A stretch of DNA of 9,855 nucleotides from DATFWK01 sp035259345 (lineage in GTDB: Bacteria > Actinomycetota > Thermoleophilia > Miltoncostaeales > Miltoncostaeaceae), in the NCBI GenBank assembly GCA_035259345.1, contig DATFWK010000062.1, forward strand, positions 1 to 9,855. The letters run 5' to 3'. The translations under genes were made by a program, and so were the position numbers. Under the pieces are notes generated by a model that worked only from the letters and a program-made list of their open reading frames with translations, ran no database searches and had not been told where the DNA came from. This document shows, piece after piece, positions 1 to 5,140 of this stretch (its first letter is position 1; each line of letters opens with the position of its first letter).

Positions 1-367
1 GTGCGAGCGCCACGGCCGTCTCGAAGAGGTCCTCCATCCTGAGCGCGGGCCGGACCTCGACGTGCACCAGCGCGGTCTCGTCGCCTGCGTTGGCGAAGTC
101 GTGCGGCACGCCAGGCGCCACGACGACGACATCGCCGGGCCCCGCCAGAACCCGACGCCGCCTGAGCCGGAACCGCATCGCCCCGCGGACGACCTTGAAG
201 CGCTCCTCCTGGTGCGGGTGGGCGTGCAGCCAGCCCGGGACGCGGCCGCCCGGCGGCAGCTCGAGGTCGATCGCCACCAGCTCGCCGTTCGTCTCCGCCG
301 CCGTCGCGCGGATCGTGATGCGTTCGCCACTTGCGGGGTTCACCAATGTCTGCCCTGTGTATGCCAT
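1..367 (-). CDS. Cupin-domain protein (C-terminus cut by window edge)
   Basis: A small beta-barrel cupin protein. 122 codons are visible from the ATG at 365-367 and the reading frame is open to the window edge, so the C-terminus is missing. Cupin motif 1 is clear at residues 45-62 (GWLHAHPHQEERFKVVRG), with His48, His50, His52 and Glu54/Glu55 as likely metal ligands. Motif 2 follows at 78-93 (GDVVVVAPGVPHDFAN), with His89 and Asn93. A GGGAGG ribosome site lies at 372-377, 4 nt before the start, and supports it. Cupins of this kind bind a divalent metal and may act as dioxygenases, isomerases or ligand-binding proteins; the sequence does not say which. The gene is divergent from a TetR regulator, and a dyad operator overlaps its likely -10 box, so repression by that regulator is probable. 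No signal peptide is seen, so it is presumably cytoplasmic. Family call firm, function open. Confidence 0.88.
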   Translation of the reverse strand, partial: MAYTGQTLVNPASGERITIRATAAETNGELVAIDLELPPGGRVPGWLHAHPHQEERFKVVRGAMRFRLRRRRVLAGPGDVVVVAPGVPHDFANAGDETALVHVEVRPALRMEDLFETAVALA

Positions 368-384
368 CGCCCCTCCCGCTTGAT

Positions 385-412
385 TAGACTCGTGATCTAG
401 ATAGTGAGTCTA
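385..412. promoter_or_regulatory. 28-bp dyad, candidate TetR operator
   Basis: TAGACTC (385-391) pairs with GAGTCTA (406-412), and the centre is an 8-bp perfect palindrome ATCTAGAT (395-402). All share one axis at 398.5, so 22 of 28 positions are symmetric. The size and nested symmetry suit a TetR dimer or pair of dimers, and the site lies between the tetR-type gene and the cupin gene. The right arm overlaps the candidate cupin -10 box, so binding would block cupin transcription. That the neighbouring TetR binds here is inference. Confidence 0.7.
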
Positions 413-436
413 GACTTATCGTCTTGACCGTGTCAA
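407..436 (-). promoter_or_regulatory. Candidate promoter of the cupin gene
   Basis: On the minus strand, TTGACA (431-436) is a perfect consensus -35 hexamer. It is followed after 18 bp by TAGACT (407-412), which matches the -10 consensus at four of six positions. Transcription would start near 400, giving a leader of about 33 nt that contains the GGGAGG ribosome site. The -10 box lies inside the right arm of the dyad at 385-412. Confidence 0.55.
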
Positions 437-437
437 G
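423..437. repeat. 15-bp inverted repeat joining two -35 boxes
   Basis: CTTGAC (423-428) and GTCAAG (432-437) form a perfect 6-bp inverted repeat around a 3-nt centre. The left arm supplies most of the plus-strand -35 box and the right arm most of the minus-strand -35 box, so the symmetry may simply reflect two back-to-back promoters. It could also be a second protein-binding site. Confidence 0.55.
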
Positions 438-452
438 CGAGGCCGCTACGCT
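424..452 (+). promoter_or_regulatory. Candidate promoter of the TetR-family gene
   Basis: TTGACC (424-429) and TACGCT (447-452) are separated by 17 bp on the plus strand. Transcription would begin about 459-462, at or just before the ATG at 462, which implies a leaderless or nearly leaderless mRNA. The -35 box is 11 bp to the right of the operator dyad, so a repressor bound there would block this promoter less directly than the cupin promoter. Confidence 0.45.
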
Positions 453-461
453 CGTTCCGAG

Positions 462-1070
462 ATGGCGAACCGGGCCTACACGGCGGGACGGGGGCGGGCG
501 GCGCCGCAGAGCGTCGAGCGGGTGCTCGAGGCCGCGGCGCGGCTGATCTGGGACGACACGTTCCACACGGCGACCATGGAGGAGCTGGCGGCCGAGGCGG
601 GCGTGTCGCGGGCGACGGTCTTCAATCGCTTCGGCTCGAAGCTCGGCGTGCTGCAAGCGCTCTATCTGCGGGGCATGGAAGGGCCCGAGATGCAGGCGAT
701 CCAGGGCGCCCTGGCGCTCGAGGACCCGGTGGCCGCCCTCGCAGCCGTGATCGACGCGGCGTGCAGGATCTGGGAGGCCTACGGCCCGGTTCACCTGCAG
801 CTGCAGGCGGTCGGGGTGCTCGAGCCGGATGCCGCGGCGCTGATCGACGAGCAGCGCGACCAGCAGCGGGCCGAGATCGAGGCCCTGATCCGGCGGCTCG
901 CCGACGCGGGGCGCCTCCGCCCCGGGCTCGGTCAAATGCGGGCCGCGGCCACGCTGCACATGCTCACGAGCCTCGAGACGTTCACGTGGCTGCGACGGAG
1001 CTACGGCCTCTCGCCGCGGCAGACGCGCGACACGATCGCCGACCAGGCGCAGGCGCTGCTCCGTCCCTGA
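462..1070 (+). CDS. TetR/AcrR-family transcriptional regulator
   Basis: A 202-residue one-component DNA-binding regulator of normal TetR length. The N-terminal domain (about 17-65) carries the helix-turn-helix at 39-64, with the family core ELAAEAGVSRATVFNRFGSK. The rest is an alpha-helical ligand-binding and dimerisation domain with no recognisable ligand signature. ATG 462 is the first possible start: upstream the frame runs into a stop at 411 with no ATG, GTG or TTG. No Shine-Dalgarno sequence precedes it, and a promoter candidate ends at 452, so the mRNA may be leaderless. The gene is divergent from the cupin gene, with a dyad operator between them, the usual layout for a TetR protein controlling its neighbour and often itself. 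It ends 9 nt before the end of the convergent hydrolase gene. Family call is firm; target and ligand are inferred or unknown. Confidence 0.93.
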   Translation: MANRAYTAGRGRAAPQSVERVLEAAARLIWDDTFHTATMEELAAEAGVSRATVFNRFGSKLGVLQALYLRGMEGPEMQAIQGALALEDPVAALAAVIDAACRIWEAYGPVHLQLQAVGVLEPDAAALIDEQRDQQRAEIEALIRRLADAGRLRPGLGQMRAAATLHMLTSLETFTWLRRSYGLSPRQTRDTIADQAQALLRP

Positions 1071-1079
1071 TCCCGAAGC

Positions 1080-1718
1080 TCATCGGCCGGTGGCGTAGCC
1101 GTCGAGGCGCTCGGCGAGCTCGGCCGGCCGGCTGAGCGGCGCATAGTGGCCACCGCCCATCTCGTCGGCGGTGACGGCGAGCCGCTCGCGGGCGTGGCGG
1201 CGGGCCCAGGCGGCGGAGAACAGGCGGTCGTCACGGCAGAGGAGGTACCGCGTCGGCGTCGCCGGCCACGCCGTGAGGGGCCACGGATCGTCGAGCGCCC
1301 GCGAGCATTCGTTCCGCGCCCTCCGGCGCGCCTCGGCCGCGAGGGCGGGAGGAACCTCGTTGTAGAAGACGTCGTCGTACCCGGTCTCCTCGTAGCCGGC
1401 GTTCGCCCACCAGTCGCCGAAGAGCTCGCCGGGCGAGGGGATCATCGCCGCGACGAGGACGAGGAGCTCGACGCGCCGGCGCGCACACACGAGCGGAGCG
1501 GTGAAGCCGCCGAGCGAGTGCCCGACGACAACGACGTCGCCGCGCTCCTCGATCGCCCGCACGACGGTCTCCGCGTACTCCGGCCAGCCGGCCGACTCGT
1601 CGTCCGACGGGAGATCCACGGCCACCGCGTCATGCCCGCGCCCGCGCAGCAGCGGCGCGACGAGGTGCCAGTCCCAGGAGCTTCCGCCGCCGCCGTGGAT
1701 GAGCGCGAACGTGGCCAC
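1080..1718 (-). CDS. Alpha/beta hydrolase
   Basis: A 212-residue single-domain alpha/beta-hydrolase, likely a cytoplasmic esterase, lactonase or related C-X bond hydrolase. The oxyanion-hole HGGGG motif is at 8-12. The nucleophile elbow GHSLGG is at 66-71, with catalytic Ser68. The acid is probably Asp163 or Asp164 (LLCRDDRLF), and His191 lies in GGGHYAPLSRP. The triad is complete and in family order. The frame stays open far upstream, into the RidA-like gene, but the GTG at 1716-1718 puts the protein start (VATFALIHGG) where the first beta strand of the fold begins. This GTG is 8 nt after the stop of the upstream gene and has only a weak AGAG ribosome site, so translation is probably coupled to that gene. 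The arrangement fits a two-gene operon in which the RidA-like protein and hydrolase act on related compounds. Substrate unknown. Confidence 0.9.
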   Translation of the reverse strand: MATFALIHGGGGSSWDWHLVAPLLRGRGHDAVAVDLPSDDESAGWPEYAETVVRAIEERGDVVVVGHSLGGFTAPLVCARRRVELLVLVAAMIPSPGELFGDWWANAGYEETGYDDVFYNEVPPALAAEARRRARNECSRALDDPWPLTAWPATPTRYLLCRDDRLFSAAWARRHARERLAVTADEMGGGHYAPLSRPAELAERLDGYATGR

Positions 1719-1726
1719 GCTCTGCG

Positions 1727-2131
1727 TCAGGCCGGCTCGGTCACGGCCACCGCCTCGATCTCGACCAGCTGGTCGCGGTAGCCGAGGACGGTGACCCCGA
1801 GCAGCGTGCTCGGCGGGCGGGCGGCGCCGAAGCGCTCCTCGACGAGGGCCCAGGCGCGTACGAGGTCCGAGCGGTCGCTCGTTGCGACGTAGACCGTCGT
1901 CTTGAGCACCCGGTCGAGGCTCGACCCTGCCTCGACCAGTGTTGCGCTCAGGTTGTCGAGGGCGCACAGGGCCTGTATCTCGAGGTCGCCGGACCCCACG
2001 ACATCGCCCTGGGCGTCGAGCGGGCAGGCGCCGGCCGTGAAGACGAGGCCGCCGGGCGGCGCTACCGCGGCATAGTCGTAGGGAACGCCCGGGAAGAGCG
2101 TGGGCGGGTTGATGCGGCGCGGAGCGGTCAC
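1727..2131 (-). CDS. RidA/YjgF-family protein without the RidA catalytic Arg
   Basis: A 134-residue Rid-family protein; the family forms homotrimers with active sites between subunits. The core is recognisable in GGLVFTAGACPLDAQGDVVG, in the LDNLSATLVEAGSSLDRVLKT stretch and in the closing VEIEAVAV strand. Aligning that strand by eye with E. coli RidA puts Leu (in GVTVLGY) where RidA has its catalytic Arg105, so 2-imino acid deaminase activity is doubtful. The protein more likely belongs to one of the other Rid subgroups. The open frame begins at an ATG at 2150-2152, but I chose the GTG at 2129-2131: a perfect AGGAGG lies 6 nt upstream (2138-2143) and the resulting length matches the family. 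First gene of a pair with the alpha/beta hydrolase 8 nt downstream, and divergent from the SDR gene. Family firm, enzymatic role uncertain. Confidence 0.88.
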   Translation of the reverse strand: MTAPRRINPPTLFPGVPYDYAAVAPPGGLVFTAGACPLDAQGDVVGSGDLEIQALCALDNLSATLVEAGSSLDRVLKTTVYVATSDRSDLVRAWALVEERFGAARPPSTLLGVTVLGYRDQLVEIEAVAVTEPA

Positions 2132-2137
2132 CGGCCA

Positions 2138-2143
2138 CCTCCT
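2138..2143 (-). promoter_or_regulatory. Ribosome binding site of the RidA-like gene
   Basis: AGGAGG on the minus strand, 6 nt from the GTG at 2129-2131. It lies inside the reading frame that would start at ATG 2152, and so decides in favour of the shorter protein. Confidence 0.75.
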
Positions 2144-2229
2144 GGTCGGCATTGCATGACGCTGCCGCGGCCTGGGCGCTGGCCCCGGTGGCCCGACGCC
2201 GGCCGCGTCTGAAAGGTAAGAATTGGCGG

Positions 2230-3057
2230 ATGGCGCATCATCCCGCCGAAGCGGCAGCCCGTGGCCCGGAGGCCGTCGCCGTCGTGACCGGAGCGGCCCG
2301 CGGCCTCGGCCGTGTGGTGGCGTCGACGCTCGCGCAGGCGGGCCACCGGCTGGTCCTCGTGGACCGATCGCCGGTCGCCGACACCGCGGCCGACGTTGAG
2401 GCGGCCGGGACCGAGGCGCTCGCCGTCGCCGCTGACGTCTCCTCCCAGTCCGACGTGGCGCGCGTTGCGGCCCAAACGCTGGAGCGGTTCGGCCGGATCG
2501 ACGTCCTGGTCAACAACGCCGGCATCTCGCTGATGAAGCCGGCTGAGGCGACCAGTCCCGAGGACTGGCGGCGGGTGCTCGAGATCAACCTCACCGGCCC
2601 ATTCCTCCTCTGCCGGCAGCTCGGCCCCGTGATGCTCGCCGCCGGGTCCGGGTCCATCGTCAACGTCGCCTCGATCGCGGGGCTCCGCGGCGTGTCGCAC
2701 CGCGCCGCCTACAACGCCTCGAAGCACGGCCTGGTCGGGCTCACCTACACCCTTGCCGCCGAGTGGGGCGGTCGCGGGGTGCGGGTCAACGCGGTCTGCC
2801 CGAGCTGGATCAAGACCGAGATGGACGCCGAGGACCAGGCCGGCGGCGGCTACACCGACGCCGACATCGTCGACCAGGCGCCCCTCGCACGCTTCGCGAT
2901 GCCCTCCGACGTCGCCGAGGCGGTCGCCTTCCTGGCCGATCCCGGCCGGAGCGGGTTCATCAACGGCGCCGCGCTGCCTGTCGACGGCGGCTGGTCCTCC
3001 GACGCGAGTTGGGTCTCGCTGCGCCGCGCGACGCGCGGGGCGCCGCAGGCTCGCTGA
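2230..3057 (+). CDS. Short-chain dehydrogenase/reductase (SDR)
   Basis: A 275-residue classical SDR, an NAD(P)(H)-dependent oxidoreductase of alcohols or carbonyl compounds with a Rossmann fold. The glycine-rich cofactor motif TGAARGLG is at 20-27. Asp45 at the end of the second strand (LVLVDR) suggests NAD(H) preference. NNAG is at 95-98. The catalytic tetrad is complete: Asn120, Ser148, Tyr161, Lys165 (YNASK). A typical C-terminal LPVDGGW is followed by an extra tail of about 20 residues rich in Arg and Ala. The frame opens at a TTG at 2152, but the ATG at 2230 gives the usual N-terminus and has a rather distant AAAGG at 2212-2216. The gene is divergent from the RidA-like/hydrolase pair, with 98 bp between starts, and converges with the PPOX gene. 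Product family is certain; substrate is not readable. Confidence 0.93.
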   Translation: MAHHPAEAAARGPEAVAVVTGAARGLGRVVASTLAQAGHRLVLVDRSPVADTAADVEAAGTEALAVAADVSSQSDVARVAAQTLERFGRIDVLVNNAGISLMKPAEATSPEDWRRVLEINLTGPFLLCRQLGPVMLAAGSGSIVNVASIAGLRGVSHRAAYNASKHGLVGLTYTLAAEWGGRGVRVNAVCPSWIKTEMDAEDQAGGGYTDADIVDQAPLARFAMPSDVAEAVAFLADPGRSGFINGAALPVDGGWSSDASWVSLRRATRGAPQAR

Positions 3058-3060
3058 GCT

Positions 3061-3076
3061 TGAGGCGGCGGCCTCA
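3061..3076. terminator. Small hairpin between convergent genes
   Basis: TGAGGC (3061-3066) and GCCTCA (3071-3076) form a perfect 6-bp stem with a 4-nt GGCG loop. It sits 3 nt after the SDR stop and includes the stop codon of the PPOX gene. It could act as a bidirectional terminator or mRNA end protector, but there is no T tract on either side. Confidence 0.35.
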
Positions 3077-3508
3077 TCGTTGCGCGTACTCGTAGACGTG
3101 CCGCGGCGTGATCCGGTAGCTCACGCGCTGGAGGCCCTCGTACTCGGAGGGATCCTCGCCGTAGCGCACGGCGATGCGCTTTGCGTCATCGACCGCGCCG
3201 GGGCCCTCGGTGGGCGGCCCGGCGATCCCGCGGATGCCGACCCAGTGGAGCGTGTCGTCCCCGTCGAGAACCAGGAGCGCGACGTGCCCGTCGCGGCGGA
3301 GGTTGCGCACCCACCGGCGATGGGCGCTCCCGTTCACGAGCAGGTGGTCTCCGGCGGGGAGGTAGTGGACGACGACCTGATAGGGGGTCTGGTCGGCGTT
3401 CAGGCTCGAGAGCACGCCGATGCGGGGCGCGCCGAGGAACGATTGCACCGGCGCGAGGAGCGCCTCGGGCGACCGGCCCCGCGCGCCGGGAGTCGGGAAG
3501 GTGCTCAT
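3074..3508 (-). CDS. PPOX-family flavin/F420-type protein
   Basis: A 144-residue split-barrel protein of the pyridoxamine-phosphate-oxidase-like (PPOX/FDOR) superfamily. It matches the usual shape: an N-terminal helix and first strand RIGVLSSLNADQTPYQVVV (29-47), then HLLVNGSAHRRWVRNLRRDGH (55-75) with the basic stretch typical of FMN or F420 phosphate binding, then strands VALLVLD and HWVGIRGIAG (88-97). In actinobacteria such proteins often use coenzyme F420, but a particular cofactor cannot be proved here. The frame is open upstream to 3589. I chose the ATG at 3506-3508 because AGGAGG (3516-3521) sits 7 nt before it and the length suits the family. The gene is divergent from a luciferase-like monooxygenase, another family that uses FMN or F420, and converges with the SDR. 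Cytoplasmic; substrate unknown. Confidence 0.88.
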   Translation of the reverse strand: MSTFPTPGARGRSPEALLAPVQSFLGAPRIGVLSSLNADQTPYQVVVHYLPAGDHLLVNGSAHRRWVRNLRRDGHVALLVLDGDDTLHWVGIRGIAGPPTEGPGAVDDAKRIAVRYGEDPSEYEGLQRVSYRITPRHVYEYAQR

Positions 3509-3515
3509 CGATGAC

Positions 3516-3521
3516 CCTCCT
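3516..3521 (-). promoter_or_regulatory. Ribosome binding site of the PPOX-family gene
   Basis: AGGAGG on the minus strand, 7 nt before the ATG at 3506-3508. It decides this start over the longer open frame beginning at 3589. Confidence 0.75.
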
Positions 3522-3587
3522 GTCGCGGGGAAAGGCGCATGATCAGGCCGCGGTCCGCCCAGGCACAACATCGCCCCCACCGAGGAC

Positions 3588-4526
3588 ATGGAATACGGCG
3601 CTCATCTTCCCCTGATCGACTTCGGCACGAGCGCGACGCTGCGCACGCTCAAGGACTACGCGCGGGCAGCGGCCGATCTCGGCTACCGCTATCTCTGCGC
3701 GAACGACCACCTGCTCTTCAGCCGCCCGTGGCTCGACGGCCTCACCGCGCTCGCCTCCGTCATCGAGGAGTCGCGCGACCTCGCGCTCGCCACCACGATC
3801 GCCCTGCCCGTGATCCGCGGACCGGTGCAGCTCGCGAAGGCGCTCACCGCGATCGACGTGCTGTCGGACGGCCGGCTGATCGTCGGGGTCGGCCCCGGCT
3901 CGTCCGCCGCCGACTACGCCGCAGCCGGCGTCTCGTTCGACGAGCGGTACCCCCGCTTCGCCGAAGCCGTCCGCGCGCTCCAGGCGCTGCTCGCGGGCGA
4001 TCCTGAGGGATTCCGCGGCGAGTTCTACTCGACGGAGGGCGTGGTCCTCGAGCCCCGGCCCGTGCAGCGGCCGCGACCGCCGGTCTGGGTCGCCGCCTGG
4101 GCATCCACTGGTGGCCTCCGGCTGGCGGCGCGGCGCGGCGACGGCTGGCTCGCTTCCGCCTACAACACCACGCCGGACCTGTTCCAGGCGAGCCTGCGGC
4201 GCATCGAGGAAGAGCTTCGGAGCGCCGAGCGGGACCTGGCGGGCTTCACCAACGCGATCGGCACGGCCTGGCTCTACGTCACCGAGGACGCGCGCCGCGC
4301 CGATCGCATCCTGACCGAGGTGCTCGCGCCGATGCTCCGGCGAGACCCGGATGCCCTGCGAGCCCTGTCGCTCCCGATCGGTCCCGCCGAGGACTGCGCC
4401 GAGCGGCTGAGCCGGTTCGCCGAGTCCGGGGCCCGCCGGGTCTTCGTCTGGCCGCTTGGCGACGATCTGGCCCAGCTCGCGCTGTTCAGTGAGCGCGTGG
4501 TCCCGCTGATCCGCGCACTTCAGTGA
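3588..4526 (+). CDS. LLM-class flavin/F420-dependent oxidoreductase
   Basis: A 312-residue luciferase-like monooxygenase with a TIM-barrel fold. Typical features are the N-terminal MEYGAHLPLIDFG strand, RYLCANDHLLF (34-44), the stretch ALPVIRGPVQLAKALTAIDV, then LSDGRLIVGVGPGS (91-104), and PPVWVAAWAS later. Members use reduced FMN or F420H2 to oxidise or reduce organic substrates. The GVGPGS type is common among actinobacterial F420-linked members, but the cofactor is inferred. The ATG at 3588 is the only usable start: a stop in frame at 3540 is followed by no other start codon. GAGG at 3582-3585 is only 2 nt away, too close for a good ribosome site, so initiation may be weak or leaderless. 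The gene is divergent from the PPOX protein (79 bp between starts), and its stop overlaps the 3' end of the opposing membrane-protein gene by 7 nt. Family is firm. Confidence 0.92.
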   Translation: MEYGAHLPLIDFGTSATLRTLKDYARAAADLGYRYLCANDHLLFSRPWLDGLTALASVIEESRDLALATTIALPVIRGPVQLAKALTAIDVLSDGRLIVGVGPGSSAADYAAAGVSFDERYPRFAEAVRALQALLAGDPEGFRGEFYSTEGVVLEPRPVQRPRPPVWVAAWASTGGLRLAARRGDGWLASAYNTTPDLFQASLRRIEEELRSAERDLAGFTNAIGTAWLYVTEDARRADRILTEVLAPMLRRDPDALRALSLPIGPAEDCAERLSRFAESGARRVFVWPLGDDLAQLALFSERVVPLIRALQ

Positions 4527-5092
4527 ACGAGCGCCACCTTCAGCACGACCACGAGCAGGCCGAGGCCCACGTTCAGCACGAGGATGCCTGCCATGCCGAG
4601 CCGGCCGAGCCCCGCGGCGCGCGCGTACCTCACGCCCTGCGCGGTGAGCGCCGCGATGCCGACGGCGATGGCGACCCAGATCGAGGCCCGCTCGCTGATC
4701 ACGCCGATCGCGCCCAGCAGGAGCGCGAGGATCGGGCCGACGGCCGCGAGGATGATCCCGAGCTCCCGGTTCGCGATGCTCGCGACGACGGGCAGGGTGA
4801 GATGGCTTCTGCGCTCGATGCTCGAGGAGATCGCGTTCGCGTAGACGTAGGCGAGCCAGAAGACGAGGACGGCGCACACCACGAGCTCGACGAGCTTCCA
4901 GGGATGGTGCCGCTCGGCCGCATATGACGCCGTCAGCGCGGTCAGCACCAGGAGCGTGCCGTAGATCGTGCTCCCGATCCGCCCGACACGGCCGACGAAG
5001 ACCTCCCAGGCCGCCCGGACCAGCGGCCGTGTCCTCGAGGAGTCGATGCCGGTCGTCGGTTGGCGCCCGGCGCGGGGTCCTGCGTCGCTCAC
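4520..5092 (-). CDS. Small multi-pass membrane protein, unknown function
   Basis: A 190-residue protein that I do not recognise. After a charged N-terminus (1-40) it has about five hydrophobic segments, near 41-58, 67-88, 111-132, 136-153 and 167-188, so it is an integral inner-membrane protein. The loop at 91-100 (SIERRSHLTL) is basic. No catalytic motif is visible and there is no signal peptide separate from the first span. The start is a GTG at 5090-5092 without a clear ribosome site; internal alternatives would cut into the first segments. It lies 48 nt downstream of the large STAND ATPase on the same strand and is probably co-transcribed with it, so a functional link is possible but unproved. 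Its last 7 nt overlap the stop of the convergent monooxygenase gene. Coding is well supported by the hydrophobic pattern; the role is unknown. Confidence 0.8.
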   Translation of the reverse strand: MSDAGPRAGRQPTTGIDSSRTRPLVRAAWEVFVGRVGRIGSTIYGTLLVLTALTASYAAERHHPWKLVELVVCAVLVFWLAYVYANAISSSIERRSHLTLPVVASIANRELGIILAAVGPILALLLGAIGVISERASIWVAIAVGIAALTAQGVRYARAAGLGRLGMAGILVLNVGLGLLVVVLKVALVH

Positions 5093-5140
5093 GCCGACCC
5101 GGATGATGCCGGAGGCGGGAACCTGCCGCGGGACGCCGGC

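Noticed and set aside
1719..2138. Upstream extension of the alpha/beta hydrolase frame to 2138, suggesting a 352-residue protein.
   Set aside because: The extra part is Arg/Gly-rich noise over the RidA-like gene in another frame. The fold begins at the GTG at 1718.
3543..4877. A 444-codon open frame on the minus strand, antisense to the luciferase-like monooxygenase.
   Set aside because: The composition is that of a shadow frame, and the opposite strand has a clear conserved enzyme; it also overlaps the membrane-protein gene in another frame.
5093..5140. GC-rich short repeats (GCCGG and CCGGC) between the STAND and membrane-protein genes as a terminator.
   Set aside because: The stem is imperfect, the loop long, and there is no T tract, so it does not argue against co-transcription.
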